From: a virus
Strand: one strand, 5' to 3'
DNA length: 38,179 bases
IMG/VR virus record: IMGVR_UViG_3300020475_000367
Span: 1-38,179 of that record
Position numbers and translations under genes: made by a program. Shown here piece after piece: positions 16,488 to 23,778 of the stretch. The notes beneath the pieces are model-generated. The model saw only the letters and a program-made list of their open reading frames with translations, did not search any database and had not been told where the DNA came from. How positions within the stretch are numbered: position 1 is the first letter of the stretch; the number at the start of each line of letters is the position of its first letter.

Positions 16488-16646
16488 TTAGAAGAAACAG
16501 CCCTCGTCACCGCAGCAACTCGCTATTTTATTTTTACAGTTAAGACAAACCATAGAACCATGTAGTTCCATGAAGCCCCTGTCGCTTCTACACATAGGGC
16601 AGATTTGTTTTTGTATCTTACCAGCCCCTGTCGTAGTAAACCTCAT
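16488..16646 (-). CDS. Zinc-ribbon microprotein, 52 aa
   Basis: ATG 16646 to TAA 16488. It starts inside the 3' end of the preceding gene (29-bp overlap, other frame). A lead of about 15 residues precedes CPMC (16-19) and CLNC (34-37), followed by CCGDEGC, seven cysteines in all. Two CxxC knuckles about 15 residues apart are typical of small zinc ribbons in transcription factors and viral regulators. No further domain. Last small gene of the primase/nuclease operon. Confidence 0.65.
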   Translation of the reverse strand: MRFTTTGAGKIQKQICPMCRSDRGFMELHGSMVCLNCKNKIASCCGDEGCFF

Positions 16647-16782
16647 CTTCGATGAAAATTATATGCGTCTTACAAGACTCGCAGTATTTTTCTATCTTTG
16701 TAGAAAGTGACCACTCACCTTTACAAGTTACGCACTTACCATGTTCTTGCATTTCTTTGATTTGTTCTTCTTTTAGCATCAT
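16618..16782 (-). CDS. Zinc-ribbon microprotein, 54 aa
   Basis: Start chosen at ATG 16782 because GAGGT lies about nine bases upstream and the frame's earlier Met would lie within the primase gene. The protein has a charged N-terminal helix, then CVTC and CESC knuckles separated by about 17 residues. Its start lies six bases after the primase stop (16788), and its end overlaps the next microprotein, so the four genes are co-translated. Confidence 0.65.
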   Translation of the reverse strand: MMLKEEQIKEMQEHGKCVTCKGEWSLSTKIEKYCESCKTHIIFIEDEVYYDRGW

Positions 16783-16787
16783 AATTA

Positions 16788-17801
16788 TTACCTCTTTACT
16801 CCATCGTGTGCCCAACATGGACCTGCATCTACTACACACTTAGTAGGCGTGTGTTCATAGTCTATGATGCTTTCAACATGGAAACGGGTTGTGTGTTCGT
16901 TGTAGTCCCTCCAACCTAAGTTAGACATAAACGCTACTATGGTATCTATAGATTGCTGCCTCTGTTCGGGTGTTAGTGTGGAAGGGTGAGCAAACCAACG
17001 CAAATTATCCGCTAGATGTAAAGTTAAGGCTATCCTAACATCGTGCTTGGGGTTATCTTGGTGTATTGCCTTCTCTAAGCAAGGAGGAATAGGTATCTGC
17101 CCAGCAGAGCCTATCTCACCATTGAACTCACCCACACTTGCGGTTTCTTGCACAGGGTTATTTGCTATCCATGCTCGTATGTTGAAGCCGTCAATAACAT
17201 TATGACCCGTATATGGGTCGTAAATCTTGAGTTCCTGTAATGGTTGTGCGGGTATCTCATAATTAGGATTAAGATAAAAACTCATTGGGTCTATATTCAC
17301 AGCCCACTTACCCCTCTTTGGATTGTAAGTATCGGGAATGCGTGTGAGTTTTTGGGGAAAGCCCACACCATCAAGTGTCTTTAGCCCCCTCGCCTGTAGG
17401 CGCTGGTAACGGTCTATGTGTCTTGCGATGGCCGTTCCCTTCACAGGAGTATCGAAGAATTGGTGAACATGAAATCCCCTACCTGTAAAGACTATTCTTA
17501 TTTCTCGCCCAAGAGCCACGCGGTCATATATATTTATTCTGTTTAGTAGTTCGATAACATCTTTCTTAACATCTTCAAGAGTTCCGCCCTCTATCATATC
17601 GAAATCCCACCATGCCCTATCCATAACAACAGATTCAATATCCATTTTCCATGTTCGTATCTCATCCCTTCTTTCAAAGGAATAAAGAGAAGTATAACAG
17701 GATGCCTTACCATTTACTTTTAGGATATAGTTATCGAACTCATCTCGGTTTTCGCAGAGAGTGCGTCGAAGACCTATCTCGCGTGGGAATAAAAGAGACA
17801 T
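16788..17801 (-). CDS. Archaeo-eukaryotic primase with PriL-like C-terminal domain
   Basis: 337 residues from ATG 17801, which follows the stop of the preceding gene by four bases; an earlier in-frame start at 17849 would overlap that gene. The AEP motifs are intact: WWDFD (64-68, metal-binding Asp 66 and 68), TGRGFHVH (106-113, the sGxGxHxH nucleotide site) and RIPDTYNPKRGKWAV (153-167). After a linker, a region starting PPC (Cys 240) and ending with Cys 322 and Cys 329 resembles the Fe-S C-terminal domain of PriL. It would be a single-chain priming enzyme, where host archaea use separate PriS and PriL. It is in one operon with the Cas4-like nuclease. Confidence 0.8.
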   Translation of the reverse strand: MSLLFPREIGLRRTLCENRDEFDNYILKVNGKASCYTSLYSFERRDEIRTWKMDIESVVMDRAWWDFDMIEGGTLEDVKKDVIELLNRINIYDRVALGREIRIVFTGRGFHVHQFFDTPVKGTAIARHIDRYQRLQARGLKTLDGVGFPQKLTRIPDTYNPKRGKWAVNIDPMSFYLNPNYEIPAQPLQELKIYDPYTGHNVIDGFNIRAWIANNPVQETASVGEFNGEIGSAGQIPIPPCLEKAIHQDNPKHDVRIALTLHLADNLRWFAHPSTLTPEQRQQSIDTIVAFMSNLGWRDYNEHTTRFHVESIIDYEHTPTKCVVDAGPCWAHDGVKR

Positions 17802-17805
17802 TATA

Positions 17806-17943
17806 TCACTCCGTTTGGTGACTTCCACATTCACAAGCCCAAAGAACAATAAGTTCCGGCGAACTACCTTCCTGTCCGTTTACTCTCCAAACTTCCTCCC
17901 AACCTTCCCAAAGGTCATCTGAACCACAAGCAAGACACTTCAT
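17806..17943 (-). CDS. Zinc-ribbon microprotein, 45 aa
   Basis: ATG 17943 to TGA 17806. CLAC (residues 3-6) and CECG (37-40) flank a Trp/Glu/Val-rich beta hairpin, the usual two-knuckle zinc ribbon. The ATG lies five bases after the stop of the Cas4-like gene, and the stop lies four bases before the primase ATG. Too short for a 60-residue cut-off. Function unknown; could modulate its primase neighbour. Confidence 0.65.
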   Translation of the reverse strand: MKCLACGSDDLWEGWEEVWRVNGQEGSSPELIVLWACECGSHQTE

Positions 17944-17948
17944 ACCTA

Positions 17949-18809
17949 TCACACTTCCCACCCACTTATACCATTTAATTCAGCCTCGCAATTCAGCGAG
18001 AAGTCACACCACATAGGGCAGAAATAGTCATTCCATTTCATAGTCCATTGGTGGGATGTTAATGATTCTATAGTGTCGTATAAGGATTCCTCAAAGGCAT
18101 TATAAGACCTTTCTAAAAACGGCTCTAAAAGAGCAAAACCTTTCTCCGGTCCGAGCCACATAGTCTTTCCTCTCTTGTTGCCCTCAAGCAGAAGTTTATC
18201 GTCTTTATCAATGGGCATCTCGTAGTCGGGTGTAATGTATAGGAAATGAGTTACTTCATCATAACCTAAGTTACGGAGGAGTCGCGCATAATACACCAAC
18301 TCCTTTCTAGTCCTACCTAACTTACCCATGTTCATATTACCAGTTTTGAGTTCCACAAGAATAAGACCACCTGTGTCGGGATGGCGTAACACACCATCAA
18401 TAAGACCTACCCATATTATTTCATGTCCGTCAAATATCTCAAACACTTCATGCTTTACCTCAGCCTCCACTACATCAAACCCACCTATGTCGTGTGCTAT
18501 CTGATGAAGAAGTAAGTTCATAGAGTCAACACCTTCGTCTTCCTCCACACCTTGCTCTATAGCAGTAGGTAACATCATATCCGGTCCTTGAAGCAAACCT
18601 GCTTCCATTACCGTGTGAATGTGAGTTCCGCGTATCATCTCCTCAGTAGCGGGGGGACGCGGTATATCCGCTACATATCCCCAGTAAAATTGTCGTGGGC
18701 ACATCTTGTACCCCATCAAGGAAGACTTACTTATGCGTAAGATGCCTGTTCCTTTGGTGGGGTCGTAGGAGGATGCTGCCGATTGTTCGGGTGTTGCTCG
18801 CATATTCAT
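17949..18809 (-). CDS. Cas4/RecB-like PD-(D/E)XK nuclease with Fe-S cysteines
   Basis: 286 residues; the ATG lies directly after GGAGGAGGA and overlaps the preceding stop as ATGA. The nuclease core shows SKSSLMGYKMCPRQFYWGY (28-46), RGTHIH (60-65), LIDGVL (135-140; Asp 137) and VELKTG (151-156; Glu 152, Lys 154), then a YYARLL helix. Cys 37, 263, 267 and 273 (C-x3-C-x5-C at the end) are arranged like the 4Fe-4S cluster of Cas4/AddB nucleases. No cas genes or CRISPR array are nearby, so a role in viral recombination or end processing is more likely than adaptation. Confidence 0.8.
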   Translation of the reverse strand: MNMRATPEQSAASSYDPTKGTGILRISKSSLMGYKMCPRQFYWGYVADIPRPPATEEMIRGTHIHTVMEAGLLQGPDMMLPTAIEQGVEEDEGVDSMNLLLHQIAHDIGGFDVVEAEVKHEVFEIFDGHEIIWVGLIDGVLRHPDTGGLILVELKTGNMNMGKLGRTRKELVYYARLLRNLGYDEVTHFLYITPDYEMPIDKDDKLLLEGNKRGKTMWLGPEKGFALLEPFLERSYNAFEESLYDTIESLTSHQWTMKWNDYFCPMWCDFSLNCEAELNGISGWEV

Positions 18810-18964
18810 TCCTCCTCCTGTGAAATATATTGAACAAATGCGTTACACGAAGAACAATGTAGGTGTGTTACTATACCTTCTTCGCCCATCAAATCTTCTT
18901 TATCGTGGTCTGCTGACCAAATGAGTTTGCCCCCACACCACCAACAAACATCTCTTGCGCTCAT
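18806..18964 (-). CDS. Zinc-ribbon microprotein, 52 aa
   Basis: ATG 18964 to TGA 18806, with ATGA overlaps at both ends. CWWCG near the N-terminus (residues 7-11) and CSSC (37-40) flank an acidic stretch (SADHDKEDLMGEEGIVTHLH). This layout closely resembles a zinc-ribbon type widespread in tailed viruses. Function unknown. The double overlap with its neighbours makes it a confident gene despite its size. Confidence 0.7.
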   Translation of the reverse strand: MSARDVCWWCGGKLIWSADHDKEDLMGEEGIVTHLHCSSCNAFVQYISQEEE

Positions 18965-19266
18965 TCTTCTTCGCCACCAACACTTACACCTTCGTCATCC
19001 CACGACTCAAATGTTGTTTGGCCGGAACCATATATGTTTTCTCCACAAGCAGGGCAAATATCACTTTTCTCTATTCCCTTGATAACGGGTATTATCAATA
19101 CTTCCTTACAAGCGACACAGACTGGTTTCTCTACCTTGCCTAGTTCATCGAGAAGATTATACATCATACTTTGCATCTTCATTACATCTGCACCCATTAT
19201 AGTTATTACTTGAGATACTTCTTGAACGAATCTCTCAAACTGTTCTTGTTCAACTTTCTTAGCCAT
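18961..19266 (-). CDS. Zinc-ribbon protein with N-terminal helix
   Basis: 101 residues, first gene of the operon behind the TATA element at 19287-19298. Residues 1-46 are a charged, heptad-like helix likely to oligomerise. CVAC (50-53) and CPAC (71-74) form a zinc ribbon, and the tail is acidic (ESWDDEGVSVGGEEE). The ATG is 26 bp from the TATA centre, so the transcript is probably leaderless. A regulator or replisome accessory is plausible; no family was recognised. Confidence 0.65.
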   Translation of the reverse strand: MAKKVEQEQFERFVQEVSQVITIMGADVMKMQSMMYNLLDELGKVEKPVCVACKEVLIIPVIKGIEKSDICPACGENIYGSGQTTFESWDDEGVSVGGEEE

Positions 19267-19286
19267 ATTTCATACACTCCTAATCA

Positions 19287-19298
19287 CACATATAAACT
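19287..19298 (-). promoter_or_regulatory. TATA promoter, CACATATAAACT copy 1
   Basis: Sense strand AGTTTATATGTG, centred 26 bp upstream of ATG 19266. One of four identical 12-mers in front of replication units. It lies just behind the PolB stop (19302). Confidence 0.75.
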
Positions 19299-19301
19299 GT
19301 T

Positions 19302-21530
19302 CTATATCCACAAAACATCACCAAGACCATTTTTTACATTTTCAAGTGGTTGGGTGTCCCAATTAGCCAATTCATAATACGGGGTTAGTTTTTTTATGAT
19401 AAATCTATCTACAAGGATTTTATTTCCTATCTTAGTTATACCTTCAAGTTCTTCCGGATTATCAAAAGCAATATATTTACCTTTATCGTTAATACTTACT
19501 AGGAAGAATGAACCTTTGCGATAGCCCTTACCAAGATTTTCGTTGGCCCAAGCAGCCCCAGCAGACGAGCCGGAGAGAACTTTGTAGTTAGAAAGGTCGC
19601 GCTCTATCTTGCCCTTCATACACAATTCTAGTGGGTCTATTTTACCCCCCATTATAGAGTCAATTAGAGATTGATTTCGCGCTGTGATAGCGATTTCAGA
19701 TTTGCCCTCAAGTATACCCGTTATGGTGTTATTCATAGCCTGTTTCATCACCGGAGGCATTCTTGACTGCTTCATTTCAATACCTTTAACATAAAGTTGT
19801 GGTTCTTGATACTCACCATCTGCCCATGTTACCATACCTGTATAACGATTCTTAGCAACCATGATAAGTCGCGGACACCATTTCTCAAACTCTACTTCAA
19901 TAGGACTCATTCTTTCATTGATTGACGGTAAAAGTTCCAAGCCCTTTTCGGGATTTGGTATAGTGCAGAATACAGAGTCTGTATGACCATAGATTACATC
20001 AAACCCTACGCGCTGCGCTTCTACCATTAACTCACCTAATGTCTGTCTTGAGGTGTATGTAATAGCGGCGGCTATATCGGGATGATACAGACCATACTTA
20101 GCATCTCCTGCTACTCCATACATAGAAGCAACGAGAGTCTTAGCGGCAAACTGCATACAGTCCCACTTTCTTTTCTCGGCCCCGTCACTCACAAACATTG
20201 ATACCTTGAAAACATTTCTTAAGGCAGTCATTTTATCCATCTGTCTGACTAGAAGACCCTTGTTCTCTTGGGAGAACTTAGTCCCGTTACCGCAGTCCTG
20301 TCCGTTCTCATCGAGAGTGTCCCATGAGATGTTATATTTATCGGCATTACTATGATACATAGCGCGAATATCTAAGATACCCACATTATCATACACGGCT
20401 GAGTTGACCTCTAAGATATCTGCGCCTTCATAATTAACCTTGTCGAACTGTGGTTTTGACGGTAGCCTTTTGTCGAAGTCGGGGTCCGTTAGAACTAACT
20501 GTGAGAACATCTTGGTGATAAAGGGAGTTGAGCGAATATCGCATTGGACAATGTGTTGTAGAGATGTATAGTAGTCGAGAGCATTGACTGCCTCGTCTAA
20601 CTTAGGTAGTAACCTAACATCTTGCCTACAGTAGTGTATATACAGCGGTGTGTCGCTAAACCATGTGTCGTGTCCGTCTTCCAACTCGACTTTCTTTTCC
20701 CCTAAGATTTCGTGGGCTACATCATCTAATTTGTAAGAAGGTAGTTTTCCGTTTTTCAGTTCCCACAACTTAGATACTGCAAGCATCAAGTCTATGCAGT
20801 TCCTACCAACGATAGGTTGCGCCCAGTCTTTGAACTCATATCTGACCTTTCTCATAGGAGAAAGCATCAATTCCGATAGACCATTTGCTCTGCACCTCTC
20901 CATGATTTGTTTTATGTCTGCCCCCACAACATACCAACCAGTAATTATGTCGGGGTCGCACAACTTCATGTGCCTCATAAAATGTATCAACATGGAGTGT
21001 TCAGTAGGGAATGCAAGTGCTGGCGTTTCGTATTTGTAGTCCCCATACTCAGAATACTCTTTACCTACGCCATCCTTTAGTCCTTCAAGAGATGGTTGAA
21101 CAAACCAAACATATTCTTTTTCAGTAAAGTTATCATACACTACAATACATCTTAGTTTGTTAGTTGCTGGCGACCACTCGGCATCGAGATACCAAGTGCG
21201 ATGTTTATAGTTTTGGATAGGCTCGTTGCCCTCGTTAATATGGTCTGCTAGAACTTGGTTAGGGTAAGGCAAATTAGCCTCCCATGTTTGCTCTCTCTTT
21301 GCTACCTGCTTTACATCGTAGTCAGTAGCACAGATTATCTTAGTGAGTTCTTCACCGTATAGTCCGGTGTAACCATCTTCCCTTCTGATTGCCTCAGAAA
21401 CATATTGGGAGTCTTCGGTTTTTACAAAGCAATACGGCCAATGACCTTTAATACTTTTTTCATATCTTTTTCCATGAGAGTCGCGGCCTCTAATTAAGAT
21501 TTCTCTACCCTTTCCCCGCTCAATTATCAT
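19302..21530 (-). CDS. polB: Family B DNA polymerase
   Basis: 742 residues from ATG 21530, which overlaps the preceding stop as ATGA; a TTG five codons upstream is possible but unneeded. Exonuclease motifs are YLDAEW (Exo I, Asp about 116), DPDIITGWYVVGADI (Exo II, with Ala-Asp where Phe-Asp is usual) and YCRQDVRLL (Exo III). Polymerase motifs are DIRAMYHS (motif A, Asp 387), KTLVASMYG (motif B, about 467, Ala for the usual Asn) and YGHTDSVF (motif C, about 517; the first Asp of YGDTDS is His, the catalytic second Asp is kept), then VAKNRYTG. Compact for the family. Same unit as clamp and RecA-like ATPase. Confidence 0.95.
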   Translation of the reverse strand: MIIERGKGREILIRGRDSHGKRYEKSIKGHWPYCFVKTEDSQYVSEAIRREDGYTGLYGEELTKIICATDYDVKQVAKREQTWEANLPYPNQVLADHINEGNEPIQNYKHRTWYLDAEWSPATNKLRCIVVYDNFTEKEYVWFVQPSLEGLKDGVGKEYSEYGDYKYETPALAFPTEHSMLIHFMRHMKLCDPDIITGWYVVGADIKQIMERCRANGLSELMLSPMRKVRYEFKDWAQPIVGRNCIDLMLAVSKLWELKNGKLPSYKLDDVAHEILGEKKVELEDGHDTWFSDTPLYIHYCRQDVRLLPKLDEAVNALDYYTSLQHIVQCDIRSTPFITKMFSQLVLTDPDFDKRLPSKPQFDKVNYEGADILEVNSAVYDNVGILDIRAMYHSNADKYNISWDTLDENGQDCGNGTKFSQENKGLLVRQMDKMTALRNVFKVSMFVSDGAEKRKWDCMQFAAKTLVASMYGVAGDAKYGLYHPDIAAAITYTSRQTLGELMVEAQRVGFDVIYGHTDSVFCTIPNPEKGLELLPSINERMSPIEVEFEKWCPRLIMVAKNRYTGMVTWADGEYQEPQLYVKGIEMKQSRMPPVMKQAMNNTITGILEGKSEIAITARNQSLIDSIMGGKIDPLELCMKGKIERDLSNYKVLSGSSAGAAWANENLGKGYRKGSFFLVSINDKGKYIAFDNPEELEGITKIGNKILVDRFIIKKLTPYYELANWDTQPLENVKNGLGDVLWI

Positions 21531-21682
21531 GCACCATCCGTCCAAGTATTATCGCGTATAAGAACAATATGATTACAGAACTCGCATTCGTATATTTCTC
21601 CTTCTTCTATACTATCGAGAAACACAAAACAGAACTTCTGACTACACTTTTCACATATCATATATGGTGCTACTTTATTCAT
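21527..21682 (-). CDS. Zinc-ribbon microprotein, 51 aa
   Basis: ATG 21682 to TGA 21527, with ATGA overlaps both to the preceding gene and to PolB. CEKC (10-13) and CEFC (33-36) knuckles flank an acidic beta hairpin. Coupled translation places it in a fixed ratio with PolB; an accessory role at the fork is possible but not shown. Confidence 0.7.
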   Translation of the reverse strand: MNKVAPYMICEKCSQKFCFVFLDSIEEGEIYECEFCNHIVLIRDNTWTDGA

Positions 21683-21957
21683 GCCCAGTCCTCGCCTTCG
21701 TTCTCCTGTCCTGTTTCTTCGCTTATAATCTTTTCGCGTTCCCTTTTCTCATCGGGTAACATAAATAGATTATCATAATCAACATCCAGTTCTGCGCGCA
21801 CATTGATTGATGCGACATAGTTTATGCCCTCGTCATCTTTCCAAGTAATAGTAAACGGACCACTAGAAGGGAAGTCTCCACATATACGAAAAAGATGACG
21901 CAGACCATCAGAAGATGAAGACATTTTCCTAACTAAACCTTTGTCGTGTATAATCAT
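21679..21957 (-). CDS. Hypothetical acidic protein in the replisome operon
   Basis: 92 residues, not recognised. The N-terminal two thirds alternate short strands (GPFTITWKDDEGINYVASI) and the C-terminal third is a charged helix ending in GQENEGEDWA. The start lies three bases after the clamp stop, with AGGT upstream. Between clamp and polymerase, it could contact either; there is no direct evidence. The ending could be a peptide that interacts with a partner. Confidence 0.55.
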   Translation of the reverse strand: MIIHDKGLVRKMSSSSDGLRHLFRICGDFPSSGPFTITWKDDEGINYVASINVRAELDVDYDNLFMLPDEKREREKIISEETGQENEGEDWA

Positions 21958-21959
21958 AC

Positions 21960-22793
21960 CTATGCCTCATTTGATACTTGGAATATGAAGTCTCCATCGC
22001 CAAGAGTGATGAGCATAGGATATCCCATACCAACAGCAGTAAAGTCCCATACACCGATATTAACGTCGTTATTGAGGTGATGGAAGATATGCTCAAGGCC
22101 ACCGTTGTAAGTAGCCGTAAGATTAATTACAGTGGGGTCTTCTATATAGGAAAATAGAACCTCGTTTATCCTTGTAGTAGTTTTACCTTTTAATTCATCT
22201 CCTACTGTTATGTCTAATTTACCATCAGAGTATTGCATAGTATATTTGTTAAACTTTTGGTTATTCATAGAGTCGCACCTAAATGCCTCGTAAAGAGTGT
22301 TACTGCTGAGGTCAGATAGGGAAAGGACTACATCTATAGAATCTCCGTCATTAGTTGTATATTGCATATCGTCTACATTTATTTTTTCCGCAAGACTATA
22401 TGATTTCTCAGTCCACAGAGCGATAGTTTCCGGTGTATGAGGAAATGCCCTCGCTTCCTTATTAGCCGAAATAGTAGTTTGTTTACCCCTAGACTTGAAC
22501 TTAACCTTGTCTTGGGTTGGTATAATATTAAGCGTCCCACCATGATACTTGAGTACGCCAAGAGCGGCCTCAATATCTGTAAGGACAAACTCGCCCTCGC
22601 CAGCACAAGGAATAGACAGGCGCATCAGAGATGTAACACCGTCCTTTACTCGCGTGCAAGCGATAAGCCTACTACCCTCTGCCTTCAAAGAAAGCGAGTG
22701 TACCTGCGAAATACTTTTACCGTCAATGGTTTGTTTTCTCTGCATCAGAGTAAGCAACCACTTTAGAGAGTCCGTTTCTACAATTATAGGCAT
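21960..22793 (-). CDS. PCNA-like sliding clamp
   Basis: 277 residues; GGAG lies ten bases before the ATG. It has the two-domain feel of PCNA: an N-terminal strand/helix (IIVETDSLKWLLTLMQ), SLSLKAEGSRLIACTRVKDG, a mid-protein linker, then ATYNGGLEHIFHHL and a C-terminal hairpin GYPMLITLGDGDFIFQVS, which corresponds to the 'Pl.l.y.....G.v.yylAP' end of PCNA. Clamps form rings that hold PolB on DNA and are loaded by RFC, and both partners are encoded here. The sequence is divergent and somewhat longer than the archaeal average of about 245, so the call leans on context. Confidence 0.6.
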   Translation of the reverse strand: MPIIVETDSLKWLLTLMQRKQTIDGKSISQVHSLSLKAEGSRLIACTRVKDGVTSLMRLSIPCAGEGEFVLTDIEAALGVLKYHGGTLNIIPTQDKVKFKSRGKQTTISANKEARAFPHTPETIALWTEKSYSLAEKINVDDMQYTTNDGDSIDVVLSLSDLSSNTLYEAFRCDSMNNQKFNKYTMQYSDGKLDITVGDELKGKTTTRINEVLFSYIEDPTVINLTATYNGGLEHIFHHLNNDVNIGVWDFTAVGMGYPMLITLGDGDFIFQVSNEA

Positions 22794-22798
22794 GAGGA

Positions 22799-23746
22799 TT
22801 ACTCCTTCATCCAGTCAAGGCCGATGAAGTTAAACTTGCCGTCGGCAATACGGGCTACATCATAGATGGAACCTACCTTTTCTATGTGGCTACCCTTCAT
22901 TTCTTCTATCTTGGCTCTGACTACCCACTCCTTTTCATTTAGGGTTCTATCTCCCTCTATACCCGCAGCCATGTCTGCTTTCTTCATGTAGCGTGATAGG
23001 AAGATTTGTTGAGAGAACTTTCTCATAGTCCCCTTCTCCCATTCCGGTCTGTGTCCTACGGTCATTAGAACCTTCTTACCTGTACCGTCATCCATGTATT
23101 GTGAGACTGGTTTTAGGTGGAAGGTAAAGTAAACCTTAGCGACATTGAGACTGTGTAGTCGTGTTAGAACATTACGGTAAAGCCTGTTACGCTCTCGCCA
23201 TTCTTTCTGATTGAAAGAGTCGCCTTCCTCGTCAATGACTCCACGCGAAAGTAGCGAGGCGCGCATAGCGTGTTCACACCACTTTAGGAAAGTAGAACCA
23301 CCATCGAAGATTACTCCCCCTATAGATTCGGGGTCTTCCTTAACCTTATCAGCAAGAATGTTAACATAGTACGAAGTCTTATCAAGTAGTGCCTTGTAAG
23401 ATACATTGTTATTCTCATCAAAGATAGAGTCATCAGTTTCATCATGTAGCGGTAGGACTATTATATTCTCCTTGTTAGGGTGTATGTGGTCTATAGTAGC
23501 CTTTGCTGAGTTGTCTATATCAAACACAAACACAGACTTTCCTGCCTCAATTTCGGGTTCTAAGAATGATAGAGCAAGTCCTGTCTTGAGAGTGTTTTCA
23601 TGTCCTACAAGCGCACATCTATGTGTAATAGAATTAGTGCGGTTGTTCTCAAATAGGTTTCTGTAATACGCTTCATCAAAGCGATTTACTGGTTCTACGG
23701 TCTTAGGTTGTTTCGTCTGTTCGGTTGCTTGTGTTCCCCAACTCAT
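22799..23746 (-). CDS. RecA-like ATPase (RadA/Sak4-type), unusual Walker A
   Basis: 315 residues from ATG 23746; the TATA centre lies exactly 26 bp upstream, which favours this over an in-frame GTG at 23755. Walker A is GHENTLKT (48-55): the Gly before Lys is Leu. SVFVFDIDNS (71-80) and GGVIFDGG (143-150, Walker B) follow, then VAKVYFTFHLKPV. This order matches single-domain RecA-like recombinases of viruses such as Sak4. The family helps strand annealing and recombination-dependent replication. First gene of the unit that makes clamp and PolB. Confidence 0.7.
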   Translation of the reverse strand: MSWGTQATEQTKQPKTVEPVNRFDEAYYRNLFENNRTNSITHRCALVGHENTLKTGLALSFLEPEIEAGKSVFVFDIDNSAKATIDHIHPNKENIIVLPLHDETDDSIFDENNNVSYKALLDKTSYYVNILADKVKEDPESIGGVIFDGGSTFLKWCEHAMRASLLSRGVIDEEGDSFNQKEWRERNRLYRNVLTRLHSLNVAKVYFTFHLKPVSQYMDDGTGKKVLMTVGHRPEWEKGTMRKFSQQIFLSRYMKKADMAAGIEGDRTLNEKEWVVRAKIEEMKGSHIEKVGSIYDVARIADGKFNFIGLDWMKE

Positions 23747-23766
23747 ATTATCCACTACTTTTATTA

Positions 23767-23778
23767 CACATATAAACT
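23767..23778 (-). promoter_or_regulatory. TATA promoter, CACATATAAACT copy 2
   Basis: Sense strand AGTTTATATGTG centred about 26 bp upstream of ATG 23746. Its 5' edge contains part of the GroEL stop codon (TAG, 23777-23779), so the unit boundary has no spare bases. Confidence 0.75.

Noticed and set aside
18806-18809. Possible CRISPR adaptation locus because of the Cas4-like gene
   Set aside because: No cas1/cas2 and no repeats nearby; the gene is embedded in a replication operon.
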